Counted from the stretch's first letter, positions 9,702-19,294 are shown. The stretch: 44,312 nt of DNA from Sphingomonadales bacterium 39-57-19 (GCA_002282385.1 NCJG01000015.1:1-44312), one strand, 5' to 3'. The notes: generated from the letters alone by a model not told the origin. A program made the numbers and translations.

Positions 9702-10060
9702 GAGTTGGAACACCAACCGATTCGGTCACCGCTGGGACGGTCCATCGCCCCAATAATAACGAAATTTTGCGGGTCTTGGCGGGAACAAACGGGTGTATGA
9801 CGCGTTGTTCAAGACGCCAGATATTGCCCAAGCCAGTTTGGAAATTGTTGGTAAACCGCCACTTTAGTGCCCCGTTGAACGCTCCATTCAACGACTCAAC
9901 GCGTTTGAGCGGCGGTTTGTCCCGCGATTATGACAGGTATGTTGCATTCGTTTGAGCCATCGGACACCACCATTTTCGTAATGAGTGGGCAGATCCTCTG
10001 TCTTGGTCAAACTTCTGAACTGCGTAAAAGCGCGGGTCGCATGATAAGGTAATACGCAAC

Positions 10061-10792
10061 ATGGTATCCAGCGCTTTGGCACATTGCCAATCACTGATCC
10101 TTAAAGCTGTATCTGCTTTGGTAATGGTCGCCGCTTTCACCGCAGCAACGCCATCGTTCGCCAACTCAGCCGCCGCCTCATCAGACACTTTCCGTATTTC
10201 ACCAGAAGATTTGCGCGCGAACCAAAGCGCGCTTGGCGTGTCGGACCCTGAATTCCGCGCGTTGAACGACAGCTGGGGCAGCATCAACGGCACCGCAACC
10301 AAGGTTGCAGTTGCCGTTCCATCGATCAACCCCGTAGACATCATGAAATTCTCCAGCGGCTATGGATATCGCAACGCACCGACGCGTGGCGCCAGCCGCA
10401 ACCACAAGGGCATCGATATTCCCGGCGCCATCGGCACACCGATTTACGCAACAGCAGATGGCTTCATCGGCCGCGCTGAATGGGTTGGCGGTTATGGTAA
10501 ATTGGTCGAAATCAACCACGGCAACGCGGTGCAGACACGTTACGGCCATTTGTCGGCGATGAATGTTACGCCAGGTCAGCGCATCCGCAAGGGCGACATT
10601 CTGGGCTATATGGGCTCAACTGGCCGCTCGACCGGAAGCCACCTGCATTATGAAGTCCGCATTGCCGGCGAAGCGATCAACCCAACCGCATTTCTGTCGC
10701 CAATGAAATCTGACCCAAGCAACGCAAAAATCTTGCTTGCTGCAAAAACTGTTGATAGCACTGCCATCGGTGGCCCTGCTGACGGCGAGTAA
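10061..10792 (+). CDS. Exported M23 (LytM-type) peptidoglycan peptidase
   Basis: A 243-aa protein with an N-terminal hydrophobic segment (about residues 11-35, ending in a PSFANSA-like cleavage site) and a C-terminal M23 metalloendopeptidase domain. The zinc ligands H115 and D119 (NHKGID) and H196 (HLHYE) are present, with catalytic H163 (YGHL) and H194. It therefore looks catalytically competent rather than a degenerate EnvC/NlpD activator. Its job is probably cleavage of peptide cross-links in periplasmic cell wall. The ATG is accepted because it gives a complete signal peptide; the Shine-Dalgarno is weak. A serine/alanine-rich linker joins signal and catalytic parts. Confidence 0.9.
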   Translation: MVSSALAHCQSLILKAVSALVMVAAFTAATPSFANSAAASSDTFRISPEDLRANQSALGVSDPEFRALNDSWGSINGTATKVAVAVPSINPVDIMKFSSGYGYRNAPTRGASRNHKGIDIPGAIGTPIYATADGFIGRAEWVGGYGKLVEINHGNAVQTRYGHLSAMNVTPGQRIRKGDILGYMGSTGRSTGSHLHYEVRIAGEAINPTAFLSPMKSDPSNAKILLAAKTVDSTAIGGPADGE

Positions 10793-10901
10793 GCAGACAG
10801 GCCAAACGCATCACCTTTGGGAGAGGGTGTAATCTTGGGGGCTGGCTCGGGATACTGCGCCGCCCCTTTTCTTTAACTGCTGCATGGCCTACATATCCGA
10901 T

Positions 10902-11237
10902 ATGAGCGAAACCGAAGTCATCTCCATGACCGCCAATGCCGCGCGCCGCGTGGCCGAGATTGCAACCAAGCTTGGAAAAGATCCGGTGCTGCGGTTGTCT
11001 GTGGAAGGCGGCGGCTGTTCGGGCTTTCAATATCGTTTCGGCCTTGCCGACAGCGTTGAGGCGGATGACATCACCGCGCAAGGCGAAGGCGCATCTTTGG
11101 TCGTCGATCCCATCAGCCTTGATCTGGTACGTGGCTCTGCGGTGGATTTCGTGGAATCGCTTGGCGGCAAAAGCTTCAAGGTGACCAATCCGCAAGCGCA
11201 GGCCGGTTGTGGCTGCGGCTCCAGCTTTTCGGTTTGA
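10902..11237 (+). CDS. erpA: Iron-sulfur cluster insertion protein (ErpA/HesB family)
   Basis: A-type carrier that receives Fe-S clusters and hands them to target enzymes. The 111-aa protein has the three invariant cysteines C39 (GGGCSGF), C103 and C105 (GCGCGSSF). The start MSETEVISMT is chosen over an ATG 18 bases upstream because it matches family N-termini; neither has a good ribosome site. It stands alone between the M23 peptidase and exonuclease III, which argues for ErpA rather than an isc/suf-operon IscA, but the subfamily is not certain. Confidence 0.88.
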   Translation: MSETEVISMTANAARRVAEIATKLGKDPVLRLSVEGGGCSGFQYRFGLADSVEADDITAQGEGASLVVDPISLDLVRGSAVDFVESLGGKSFKVTNPQAQAGCGCGSSFSV

Positions 11238-11269
11238 TGCAATAGCCATGCGCGGCTAGGGTCGCCGCC

Positions 11270-12043
11270 ATGCGTATCGCGACTTACAACATCAACGGCG
11301 TCAAAGCGCGCCTCCCCCGCCTGCTCGAATGGTTGGAAGAAACCCAACCCGACATTGCTTGCCTGCAAGAGGTCAAGTCGCAGGACGAGGGCTTTCCCGT
11401 CGAAGAATTTGAACGCGCTGGCTATGGCGCGATCTGGCACGGGCAAAAATCGTTCAACGGCGTTGCGATCCTCGCCAAGGGCACGCAGCCTGTCGAAGCA
11501 CAGCGCACCCTGCCCGGCGACCCCGAAGACGAACATGCCCGTTATCTGGAGGCGGATGTTTTCGGCATACGCGTCGCGAGCATTTATCTGCCCAATGGCA
11601 ATCCGCTGCCCGGGCCGAAATTCGACTATAAGCTTGCGTGGATGAAGCGCTTGTACGACCGCGCCGCCGAATTGTTGGCGGCGGAAATCCCTGCGGTTCT
11701 GGCGGGCGACTATAATGTCATTCCGCACGCGCATGATATCTGGGCGCCAGCCGCGATGTTGGACGATGCCTTGCGCCAACCCGAAAGCATCGCGGCCTAT
11801 CGTGCGCTTTTGGGCCAAGGCTGGACCGACGCGCTGGCGACGCATTATCCGCAGGGCGGCATTTGGACATTCTGGGATTTTCAGGCCGGCGCATGGCAAC
11901 GCGACCACGGCTTTCGCATCGACCATCTTTTGCTCAGCCCCGTTGTCGCCGACCGCTTGGCATCCTGCGGCGTGGATAAGGAATATCGCGGCCGTGAAAA
12001 GGCCAGCGACCACGCGCCGACTTGGGTGGAACTGACCGACTAA
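11270..12043 (+). CDS. xthA: Exodeoxyribonuclease III
   Basis: AP endonuclease and 3'-5' exonuclease for base-excision repair. At 257 aa it has the normal length. Catalytic residues are visible: N7 (YNING), E34 (LQEVK), D147/N149 (GDYNV) and D247/H248 (SDHAP), with the family's GIWTFWDFQ segment near 197-205. The start codon gives the canonical MRIATYNING. It follows the erpA-type gene by 32 nt and may be co-transcribed. Downstream is a strong 27-bp inverted repeat. Confidence 0.96.
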   Translation: MRIATYNINGVKARLPRLLEWLEETQPDIACLQEVKSQDEGFPVEEFERAGYGAIWHGQKSFNGVAILAKGTQPVEAQRTLPGDPEDEHARYLEADVFGIRVASIYLPNGNPLPGPKFDYKLAWMKRLYDRAAELLAAEIPAVLAGDYNVIPHAHDIWAPAAMLDDALRQPESIAAYRALLGQGWTDALATHYPQGGIWTFWDFQAGAWQRDHGFRIDHLLLSPVVADRLASCGVDKEYRGREKASDHAPTWVELTD

Positions 12044-12089
12044 GGCATTCGCGGCGCGAAAGAAGCGGCATCCCTGACGCCGAAAAGTC

Positions 12090-12158
12090 GTCATCCTGAA
12101 CTTGTTTCAGGATAACACGCCACCGTATTTTGTTATCCTGAAACAAGTTCAGGATGAC
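12090..12158. repeat. Perfect 27-bp inverted repeat, CTGAACTTGTTTCAG family, copy 2
   Basis: Arms 12090-12116 and 12132-12158 are exact reverse complements around a 15-nt loop. Each contains CCTGAACTTGTTTCAGG. It lies just after xthA and could act as a terminator or transcript-stabilising hairpin in RNA, though no T-run follows. Confidence 0.9.
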
Positions 12159-12259
12159 GCGGGGTTATATTTTTAACGTCGTTACCAGACGGGAAAATAG
12201 ATATTGTAGCAGTCGCTACGTTTTGGTATCAGGCTCCCAATATTTATGGGGAGTGTGTC

Positions 12260-12610
12260 ATGACCTTGTTTCGCCTTTTCCTCGTTGCCGTCATTGCCAT
12301 CGTCGGCGCCTATACCAGCGTCACCATCGCCAACCATGGCATGGGGCTGTATCCGATATTTTTCGGTGACATTGCGGAGATGGCGTGGCCCGGGCAGTTC
12401 AATCTCGACTTTTTATTCTTTCTAATGTTTTCCGGATTCTGGGTCGCATGGCGTCACGAATTTACCGTGGCCGGGCTCGTTCTCGGATTTGCGGCCTTTA
12501 ACCTTGGCGCACCATTTTTGGCCGCATATCTGCTCGTGCACAGCTATCGGACGAAGGGTGACGTTGCCGTCATGTTGCTCGGACCAACGCGGGCAGCACG
12601 CGCGCGCTAA
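12260..12610 (+). CDS. Small membrane protein of unknown function
   Basis: Not recognised. The 116-aa protein has a strong GGGGAG ribosome site nine bases before its ATG. It has three to four predicted hydrophobic segments, at about residues 3-24, 48-64 and 69-93, and a short basic tail (GPTRAARAR). There is no visible catalytic motif. Its stop overlaps the stop of the convergent TetR gene by three bases. The good ribosome site and membrane-like composition support a real gene. Confidence 0.75.
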   Translation: MTLFRLFLVAVIAIVGAYTSVTIANHGMGLYPIFFGDIAEMAWPGQFNLDFLFFLMFSGFWVAWRHEFTVAGLVLGFAAFNLGAPFLAAYLLVHSYRTKGDVAVMLLGPTRAARAR

Positions 12611-13149
12611 ACGGCCTTGGCGTTTATATCGTCAAGGCCAATGCTTTTCAGGAACAGCATCCCTTCGATGCTGACCAGAAGCCGCGCGGCATCAATGTCG
12701 CGCTGCGCTTCGCTGTCCGAATGCAGCTGCGCCTTGCCCCATTCGAGAAATCCGCGGCCAATCTGTTCCCCCACCGCGCGGTAAAACGGGTCGCCCATCG
12801 CCGCGCGTGCCGCGACATCAAGCCAGATCCGCATATAGGGCCACAACGCGTCTTCAAAAACAATGCCCGCCAATTTGCGGCGCAGCGCGTCCACGGGCAA
12901 TGGTTCGGCAGCTGTGTGCGCGCTGATCATCTCCACCAGCTGCGCCGAAATCTGTTCCAACACCGCGGTGATGATTTCGGATTTGTCCTTGAAATAATAA
13001 AGCAGCATCCGGTCGCTGGTGCCCGCGGCCTTCGCCAACGGCCGCAGGCTCGACGCCGAAAGCCCTTGCGCAAGGACATAAGCGGTCAATCGCTGGATGA
13101 TATCTGCGCGTTTGGTGTCGGGTTTTATCACCGCGACGCTATAGCGCAC
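12607..13149 (-). CDS. TetR-family transcriptional regulator
   Basis: A 180-aa protein with an N-terminal TetR helix-turn-helix: about residues 14-58, with LRPLAKAAGTSDRMLLYYF as recognition region and KDKSEII following. The C-terminal ligand domain contains WPYMRIWLDVAARAA. It uses a GTG start that gives a normal length for this family. The target is unknown; no divergent structural gene is obvious other than guaA about 100 bases upstream, which is an unlikely target. The GTG start and the absence of a clear ribosome site make the N-terminus slightly uncertain. Confidence 0.85.
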   Translation of the reverse strand: MRYSVAVIKPDTKRADIIQRLTAYVLAQGLSASSLRPLAKAAGTSDRMLLYYFKDKSEIITAVLEQISAQLVEMISAHTAAEPLPVDALRRKLAGIVFEDALWPYMRIWLDVAARAAMGDPFYRAVGEQIGRGFLEWGKAQLHSDSEAQRDIDAARLLVSIEGMLFLKSIGLDDINAKAV

Positions 13150-13171
13150 CGAAACAGGTCAGGGCAAAGGG

Positions 13172-13199
13172 CAAAGTCCAAAGTCCAAAGTCCAAAGTC
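13172..13199. repeat. Tandem heptamer repeat upstream of guaA
   Basis: Four perfect head-to-tail copies of CAAAGTC, preceded by two related GGGCAAAG units. The array sits between the TetR start and guaA and is a possible slippage-prone microsatellite. Confidence 0.85.
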
Positions 13200-13245
13200 A
13201 CTGGGGTAACTGGACAGCGGCGGCGGCAATCACTATCGGCTGGCC

Positions 13246-14820
13246 ATGCCTGAATCCAAAACACACGCCCACCCTTCCGATTCCATCCTGATCATCGATT
13301 TCGGGTCACAAGTGACTCAATTGATTGCGCGCCGTGTGCGCGAAGCCGGGGTTTATTCGGAAATCGCGCCATTCAATTCCGCCGAAGCCGCATTTGCACG
13401 TATGAAGCCAAAGGGCATCATATTGTCGGGTGGCCCCGCATCGACGACCAAAGCCGATTCGCCGCGCGCGCCGCAATGTGTTTTTGATAGCGGCCTGCCT
13501 ATCCTTGGCATCTGCTATGGCCAACAAACCATGATGATGCAGCTCGGCGGCCATGTGAGCGAAGGCGACGGCGGCGAATTTGGCCGTGCCTTTATTGAGG
13601 TCGAAAAACCCTGCGCATTGTTTGACGGATTATGGGCGACCGGCGACAAGCATCAGGTGTGGATGAGCCATGGCGACAAGGTCACCAGCCTTGCCCCCGG
13701 CTTTGAAGTCGTCGCCACCAGCGACGGCGCGCCTTTTGCCTTTATCGCGGACGAAGCGCGGCAATATTATGGCATCCAATTCCACCCCGAAGTCGTGCAC
13801 ACCCCCGATGGCGCGAAATTAATCTCCAACTTCGTACATAAAATCTGCGGTCTTGCCGGCGATTGGACGATGGCGGAATTCCGCGCGACGAAGATTGCCG
13901 AAATCCGTGCGCAAGTAGGGTCAGGCCGCGTCATTTGCGGGCTTTCGGGCGGCGTCGACAGTTCGGTTGCGGCGATCCTCATTCACGAAGCAATCGGCGC
14001 GCAGCTCACCTGCGTCTTTGTCGACCACGGCCTGCTGCGCATGAATGAACGTGAACAGGTCGAAACCTTGTTCCGCGACCATTATAATATCCCGCTCGTC
14101 GTCGTGGACGCCGAAGAACGCTTCATGGCTGGCCTCGCGGGCGTCACCGACCCCGAAAAGAAACGCAAATTCATCGGCGGCGAATTCATCAACGTGTTTG
14201 AAGAAGAAGCCAAGAAAATCGGCGGCGCTGATTTCTTGGCGCAAGGCACGCTCTACCCCGACGTCATCGAAAGCGTCAGCTTCACCGGTGGGCCTTCGGT
14301 CACGATCAAAAGCCACCATAATGTCGGCGGCCTGCCCGCACGGATGAACATGCAATTGGTCGAACCCTTGCGCGAACTGTTCAAGGATGAAGTGCGCGCC
14401 TTGGGCCGCGAACTGGGCCTGAATGACCAATTTGTCGGCCGCCACCCCTTCCCCGGCCCCGGCCTTGCCATCCGCATTCCGGGCGAAGTGACCAAGGAAC
14501 GGTGCGACGTGTTGCGCAAGGCGGACGCCGTCTACCTCGAGGAAATCCGCAATGCGGGCCTATATGACGCGATTTGGCAAGCCTTCGCCGTGCTCTTGCC
14601 CGTCCGCACCGTCGGCGTGATGGGCGATGGCCGCACCTATGACAATGTCTGCGCCTTGCGCGCGGTGACGTCGACCGACGGCATGACCGCCGACATCTAC
14701 CCATTCGAAAGCGCCTTCCTCAGCCGTGTGTCGACGCGCATCATCAACGAAGTGAAGGGTATCAACCGCGTGGTTTATGATTATACATCAAAGCCGCCCG
14801 GAACCATTGAGTGGGAATAA
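13246..14820 (+). CDS. guaA: GMP synthase (glutamine-hydrolysing)
   Basis: Converts XMP to GMP with glutamine and ATP. At 524 aa it is complete. The glutamine amidotransferase class I domain has the triad C90 (GICYGQQ), H180 and E182 (FHPEV). The ATP-pyrophosphatase domain has the P-loop SGGVDSS at about 234-240, and the C-terminal dimerisation domain ends with the expected KPPGTIEWE. The first ten residues are a short hydrophilic extension. Two small genes follow within 13 and 4 nt and are probably in the same transcript. Confidence 0.97.
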   Translation: MPESKTHAHPSDSILIIDFGSQVTQLIARRVREAGVYSEIAPFNSAEAAFARMKPKGIILSGGPASTTKADSPRAPQCVFDSGLPILGICYGQQTMMMQLGGHVSEGDGGEFGRAFIEVEKPCALFDGLWATGDKHQVWMSHGDKVTSLAPGFEVVATSDGAPFAFIADEARQYYGIQFHPEVVHTPDGAKLISNFVHKICGLAGDWTMAEFRATKIAEIRAQVGSGRVICGLSGGVDSSVAAILIHEAIGAQLTCVFVDHGLLRMNEREQVETLFRDHYNIPLVVVDAEERFMAGLAGVTDPEKKRKFIGGEFINVFEEEAKKIGGADFLAQGTLYPDVIESVSFTGGPSVTIKSHHNVGGLPARMNMQLVEPLRELFKDEVRALGRELGLNDQFVGRHPFPGPGLAIRIPGEVTKERCDVLRKADAVYLEEIRNAGLYDAIWQAFAVLLPVRTVGVMGDGRTYDNVCALRAVTSTDGMTADIYPFESAFLSRVSTRIINEVKGINRVVYDYTSKPPGTIEWE

Positions 14821-14833
14821 GGCTTACACAGCC

Positions 14834-15106
14834 ATGACCATCGCCTACGAACCCGAACGCAACCGGTTCAACATGCCGACGGAGGCGGGCGATGCTTATG
14901 TCACCATCCGTTGGGACAACGACGTCATGATATTGCCGCATGCCGAAGTGCCATCCGCCTTGCGCGGGACGGGCGCGGGGGCGCGGCTGGCCACGGGTGT
15001 GTTTGAACAGATCGAAGCCATGGGCGTCAAAGCGCGGCCGACCTGTCCGTTTCTGATAAAGGTCGCAAAGTCGGACCCGCGCTGGCAGGATCTTTTCGGG
15101 CTCTGA
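14834..15106 (+). CDS. Small GNAT acetyltransferase (YjdJ/COG2388 type)
   Basis: A 90-aa member of the short GNAT family. The acetyl-CoA-binding stretch RGTGAGARLATGVFEQ lies at about 44-59, and the family's CPFLIKV segment near 72-78. The real acceptor substrate of these proteins is unknown. The start MTIAYEPERN is used because an upstream in-frame start would lie inside guaA. It begins 13 nt after the guaA stop. Confidence 0.85.
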   Translation: MTIAYEPERNRFNMPTEAGDAYVTIRWDNDVMILPHAEVPSALRGTGAGARLATGVFEQIEAMGVKARPTCPFLIKVAKSDPRWQDLFGL

Positions 15107-15110
15107 ACGC

Positions 15111-15320
15111 ATGGCAGCAAAATTATCCCCCGCCGCGCTCAGCGAAATCGTCGAAATGGCGCTGTCCGACCATATCAGTTTCACACAGATTTCAGCGCAG
15201 CATGGCGTTACCCCGGACGAGATCAAGGCAATCATGCGCACGCAGCTGAAACCGGGCAGCTACCGCGCATGGCGCAAACGCGTGCGTGATTTCGGCGACC
15301 GGCGCGAACATTATAAGTGA
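15111..15320 (+). CDS. TIGR03643/DUF2805-family protein
   Basis: A 69-aa protein matching the TIGR03643 pattern: a helix-turn-helix-like segment (SFTQISAQHGVTPDEIKAIMR at about 23-43) followed by LKPGSYRAWRKRV. The function is unknown; the HTH-like part suggests nucleic-acid binding, which is inference. It starts 4 nt after the acetyltransferase stop and looks translationally coupled to it. Confidence 0.85.
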   Translation: MAAKLSPAALSEIVEMALSDHISFTQISAQHGVTPDEIKAIMRTQLKPGSYRAWRKRVRDFGDRREHYK

Positions 15321-15522
15321 CGCCCGCGAAGTCCGCTCCCCACCCAAAATGGGTCATTCCCGGCCACAAGTATTTTTCCAAAAATGTGCCATGCTAATGG
15401 CTGTTACCCGAATTGGCTGCAAAACGGGCGCACAAAATTAGCAGTACTTATGATCGCTATTGGTTCAGCTTTTTCTGAAGGATTGCTTGGACAGTGCGAA
15501 ATCGGCTCGATAGCCTCAATCC

Positions 15523-17037
15523 ATGACCCAACAGCCAAACATCCTCATTCTTATGGCCGATCAGATGGCCGCGCCTTTCCTTCCTTTTTATGGTCCTTCA
15601 CCGGTCAAGGCCCCAACCTTGTCGCGCTTGGCCGAGGAAGGCGTGCTGTTCCGCTCCGCCTATAGCAACAGCCCACTTTGCGCGCCGGCACGCTTTACCC
15701 TGCAATCCGGTGTGCTGCCGTCGCGGATCGGCGCCTTTGACAATGCCAGTGAATTTCCCGCCTCAACCCCGACCATGGCCCATTACCTGCGGCTTGGCGG
15801 CTATCGCACCATCTTAACCGGCAAAATGCATTTCGCCGGGCCCGACCAGATGCATGGCTATGAAGAACGGCTGACGACCGACATTTATCCGGCAGACTTC
15901 GGCTGGACACCCGATTGGACCGATTTTCCCACACGGCCGACCTGGTACCACTCGCTCGATTCCGTTTTGGGGGCCGGACCGACGATCCGCACCAATCAGA
16001 TCGATTTCGACGAGGAAGTGGTCTTTACGGCCCGTCGCAAGCTCTACGACATCGCCCGCGACAAGGACGAGCGGCCCTTCTTCATGACGGTATCTTTAAC
16101 CCACCCACATGATCCTTATGCGATCCATGAAGACTATTGGAACCGGTACGAAGGTGTGGACATACCGATGCCGACCGTCAGGCGCGCGGACGTTGCGCAG
16201 GATCCGCATTCGGAACGCCTACGTCACGTTTGCGACCTGGATGCGTCTGAAGTGACCGACGAAATGATCCGCACGGCGCGTCGTGCCTATTTCGGATCGA
16301 TTAGCTTTGTCGACGACCAGTTCGCAGCGATCCTCGACACGCTTCGCGAAACGGGCATGGCGGACAACACCGTCGTCATCGTCTGCGGCGATCATGGCGA
16401 CATGCTGGGGGAACGCGGCCTTTGGTACAAGATGCACTATTTCGAAGCTGCGGCGCGCATCCCGCTGATCATTCACGCGCCCGGGCGCTATCGTGCCGCC
16501 GCAGTCGACGCCAGTGTCTCGCTGGTCGACTTGGTACCGACCCTGCTCGACATCGCTGGGCTGGATGTCGATCCAGCATTGCCTTTCGACGGGCGCAGTT
16601 TGGTGCCGCACCTCAACGGGACGGGCGGGCATGACGAGGTGATTGGTGAATATATGGGCGAGGGCACAATCGCCCCGCTCGTGATGATCCGCCGCGGACC
16701 TTGGAAGTTCATTCATTCGCGCGTCGACCCGGATTTGCTGTTCAATCTGGCGGAAGACCCGCAAGAATTGACCAACCGTGCGGGCGACCCGCAATTGGCG
16801 CAGATGATCGCCGAATTGCGGGCGGAGGTTGCCCAGCGGTGGGATTTCGATGCCATCACCAAGGCCGTCATCGAGAGCCAGCGCTCTCGCCGTGTGGTGG
16901 GTGCGGCCAATGCGGTCGGCAAGGCCACGGCTTGGGATTACCAACCGCCCCGCAACGCTGGTGAGGAATATGTGCGCGCGCATATGGACCTTGAGGAACT
17001 CGAAGCCATGGCCCGATTCCCGCGGGTCAGGGGCTGA
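15523..17037 (+). CDS. betC: Choline-sulfatase
   Basis: Hydrolyses choline-O-sulfate to choline and sulfate, feeding glycine-betaine synthesis or supplying sulfur. At 504 aa it is typical for BetC. Residue C53 in CAPAR is the cysteine converted to formylglycine (C-x-P-x-R). Metal and substrate motifs include MADQ near 11-14, GKMHFAGPDQMHG near 100-112, HPHD and CGDHGDMLGERG. The BetC-specific stretches ERLTTDIYPADFGWTP and the C-terminal HMDLEELEAMARFPR are present, which separates it from generic arylsulfatases. No signal peptide, so cytoplasmic, meaning the substrate must be imported. It overlaps the downstream MFS gene by one base. Confidence 0.92.
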   Translation: MTQQPNILILMADQMAAPFLPFYGPSPVKAPTLSRLAEEGVLFRSAYSNSPLCAPARFTLQSGVLPSRIGAFDNASEFPASTPTMAHYLRLGGYRTILTGKMHFAGPDQMHGYEERLTTDIYPADFGWTPDWTDFPTRPTWYHSLDSVLGAGPTIRTNQIDFDEEVVFTARRKLYDIARDKDERPFFMTVSLTHPHDPYAIHEDYWNRYEGVDIPMPTVRRADVAQDPHSERLRHVCDLDASEVTDEMIRTARRAYFGSISFVDDQFAAILDTLRETGMADNTVVIVCGDHGDMLGERGLWYKMHYFEAAARIPLIIHAPGRYRAAAVDASVSLVDLVPTLLDIAGLDVDPALPFDGRSLVPHLNGTGGHDEVIGEYMGEGTIAPLVMIRRGPWKFIHSRVDPDLLFNLAEDPQELTNRAGDPQLAQMIAELRAEVAQRWDFDAITKAVIESQRSRRVVGAANAVGKATAWDYQPPRNAGEEYVRAHMDLEELEAMARFPRVRG

Positions 17038-18218
17038 TGACTAAGCGCGCGCTGGGGGAGCGCCCCTTTGCCTTCACGTTCATCGGCATAGGCGCGGCGT
17101 CAACCGCAGCCCATCTCGGAAACAATTTCACGACCTATCTGGTCGGCGGCCTCATCGATCGGTTCAGCTTCTCGCCCTTTGCGATGGGGGCTTGGAACAT
17201 GGCCGAAACGCTAAGCTATGCCGCGGCGATGTTCATCATCGCGCCACGCGCGCGGCGGTTGGATCCGCGGCTGCTGGCGCTGGTGGCAAGTCTGCTGGTG
17301 ATCCTCTCTCAGGCAGGGTCCGCGCTGACCGGCAGTTTCGGCCTGCTTCTTATCGGGCGGATCGGCACGGGGCTCGGCTTTGGCATCCTCAATTCCGCGG
17401 TCAACCTTGCGGCGGGGCGAACAAGCCATCCCGCGCGCTGGATTTCGCTCGGCATTGCGTTCCAGACGGTTCTGTTTGCAGCGATTGCGCTTGGCCTGCC
17501 GCAGGTTGGCGCACGTTACGGGGTGGAGGGCATGTTTCTGGCCCTCGCGGCGCTTTCTGCTGGCCTTGGGATAATGTCTTTGCTGCTTCCTGGCGGGAAG
17601 GATCTCTCAAACGGTGATGCCCGTGACCCCAAATCACCGATAGGCGCGGATGGCCTGCGCGTTCTCACGGCCATGGCATTGTTCGCATTTGGGACTCTTG
17701 CACTCTGGCCCTTCATTGAACGCACCGCCCACGCAATCGGCATTCCGGCGACCGAATTTGGTCGCTATCAGTCGCTTGCCACCCTGGCGAGCGCACTTGG
17801 CAATGCGGGGCTTGCCGCGATCAGCACGCGGCTGACGCGCGCGAAGCCGCTGGCCTTGGTTTTGGGCGCGTGCGGGGTGACCTGTGCCCTGTTGACCACC
17901 GTGGGCACGCCAATCGCCTTCGCTGCGGCCTTCATGGGCTATTATGTCAGTTGGTTCCTGACCTATCCCATGTTGCTGGGTCTCGCTTATGATTGCGACG
18001 AAAGCGGACGTTTGGCCGTGATGACCACCGGAACCTGGCTTCTCGCCCAGTCGATGGGGTCACTGGCTGCAGGCGCAATTGCGCAGCGTTTTGGCGGCTA
18101 TGCCGCAATCGGCCCACTGGGCGCGCTGACCTGTATAGCCGCCATCGCAGTGGTATGGCCTCTCGCCCGCCGCTTCGATGCGGCCAAGCCCCCAACGGCG
18201 CGCGGTGCGCAACATTGA
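17037..18218 (+). CDS. MFS transporter, probably for the choline-sulfatase pathway
   Basis: A 393-aa major-facilitator protein with about 12 hydrophobic segments. Its ATG overlaps the last base of the betC stop codon. The family alone does not give a substrate. The tight coupling to a cytoplasmic choline-sulfatase suggests uptake of choline-O-sulfate or export of a product; this is inference. Sphingomonad betC genes elsewhere may use other carriers, so the pairing is worth testing. The conserved RIGTGLGFG loop sits near residues 104-112. Confidence 0.8.
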   Translation: MTKRALGERPFAFTFIGIGAASTAAHLGNNFTTYLVGGLIDRFSFSPFAMGAWNMAETLSYAAAMFIIAPRARRLDPRLLALVASLLVILSQAGSALTGSFGLLLIGRIGTGLGFGILNSAVNLAAGRTSHPARWISLGIAFQTVLFAAIALGLPQVGARYGVEGMFLALAALSAGLGIMSLLLPGGKDLSNGDARDPKSPIGADGLRVLTAMALFAFGTLALWPFIERTAHAIGIPATEFGRYQSLATLASALGNAGLAAISTRLTRAKPLALVLGACGVTCALLTTVGTPIAFAAAFMGYYVSWFLTYPMLLGLAYDCDESGRLAVMTTGTWLLAQSMGSLAAGAIAQRFGGYAAIGPLGALTCIAAIAVVWPLARRFDAAKPPTARGAQH

Positions 18219-18289
18219 AGGCAGACCGTTAAGCGCGGCGTTGCAGTGGCTGCTTTCCTATCTGGCCGGGGATCGGGGTAGGTCGGCTT

Positions 18290-19252
18290 TCAATTACTGA
18301 CGAAGGCTGCAATCGTCGCGGCCAACCCTGCCGCAAGTGGAAGGTCAGCGTTTGTATAGGCGGCGAGATTATCGGCGGGACTACCGCTCGCCACGTCTTT
18401 CAACACATGGTTCACATTTGGCAGTATCTTGAGGACCGCCGAGGGATTCCCAGCCTTGAGCTTTTCGGCATCTGCAACCGATACCTGTAGGTCACTGCCG
18501 CCCTGAACTATGAGGATCGGCAAGCGTGCACCAGCCACCAACTTTGCCGGATCAAGAGCAAATGTGCTGATCAGAAAATCTTGGACCGCCGGGTTAAACA
18601 GCGGCAGCAAAGGGGGTGGCAAGGCTGACACATCGACTTTCTGGCCCGAGGCAAGTCGATCTATGGCAGCATCGGCTGCCTCGATCAGTGGCGCATTCGA
18701 AGGGTTGGCGCGTAGCTGTGATTTGATCACATCGCCCAGCGGTCTGCCAGCGGTAGCGACCAGTACTAGGCCGCACAGGTTCTTAACCTCATGTACGGCG
18801 GCAAGCCCCACCAAGCCCCCTTCGCTGTGGCCAATCAACCAGACACATGGCGCATCGGTCGTTGCGCGTATTGCGCTCACCCAAGCTTCGGTATCAGCGA
18901 CATAATCGGCAATGGTCACCGCATTTGGGTCGGAAACCGCAGATGCGCTGCCGAACATACCACGTTTGTCGATCCGCACCGTGGTGATGCCTTGATCAAA
19001 GAGCCCTTCTGCGAGCAAGCGGTAGCTGGCTGCGCGTACGCCAAACGGATTATTCCCGTCCCGGTCGGTCGGACCAGACCCCGGAATGATCAGGGCAACC
19101 GGCCCCAGCGTACCCGGGGGGCGAAGCAACGTGCCGGCTAACGGACCCTTTGGCCCTGACGCTTCAATCGGAACGCCCGCTGATCGAGGCTCTGCGCCGA
19201 CCGGAACCGCAAGTGCCGCAGCACACATCAACATAATGAAGGTTCTCATCAT
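18290..19252 (-). CDS. Exported alpha/beta hydrolase
   Basis: A 320-aa alpha/beta-hydrolase-fold protein with a signal peptide (residues 1-20, ending PVGA). The catalytic triad is visible as S143 (GHSEGG), D254 (QGGSDLQV) and H282 (NVNHVLK). The oxyanion region includes IPGSGPTDRDGNNPFG, typical of bacterial periplasmic esterases or peptidase-like hydrolases. The natural substrate is unknown. It converges on the betC transporter and is separated from the next plus-strand gene by a 390-bp gap. Confidence 0.85.
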   Translation of the reverse strand: MMRTFIMLMCAAALAVPVGAEPRSAGVPIEASGPKGPLAGTLLRPPGTLGPVALIIPGSGPTDRDGNNPFGVRAASYRLLAEGLFDQGITTVRIDKRGMFGSASAVSDPNAVTIADYVADTEAWVSAIRATTDAPCVWLIGHSEGGLVGLAAVHEVKNLCGLVLVATAGRPLGDVIKSQLRANPSNAPLIEAADAAIDRLASGQKVDVSALPPPLLPLFNPAVQDFLISTFALDPAKLVAGARLPILIVQGGSDLQVSVADAEKLKAGNPSAVLKILPNVNHVLKDVASGSPADNLAAYTNADLPLAAGLAATIAAFVSN

Positions 19253-19294
19253 CCTACGCTCCTGCCCACTAACCGCATCAATTCACTATGTAAC

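Larger units (their letters stand above)
9444..10060. other. Intergenic region rich in palindromic repeats
   Basis: No convincing gene in about 617 bases; the open frames run through repeats. Contents are the CCCTGAGC-type repeat at 9466-9574, the CTGAACTTG-type inverted repeat at 9621-9701, and a 7-bp stem at 9873-9893 (CGTTGAA, 7-nt loop, TTCAACG). The last 60 bases presumably carry the promoter of the downstream peptidase gene, but no clear boxes were identified. Confidence 0.6.

Noticed and set aside
9403..9756. 117-codon plus-strand frame after the peroxiredoxin
   Set aside because: It begins inside the peroxiredoxin gene and runs through two palindromic repeats; the protein is repeat-encoded.
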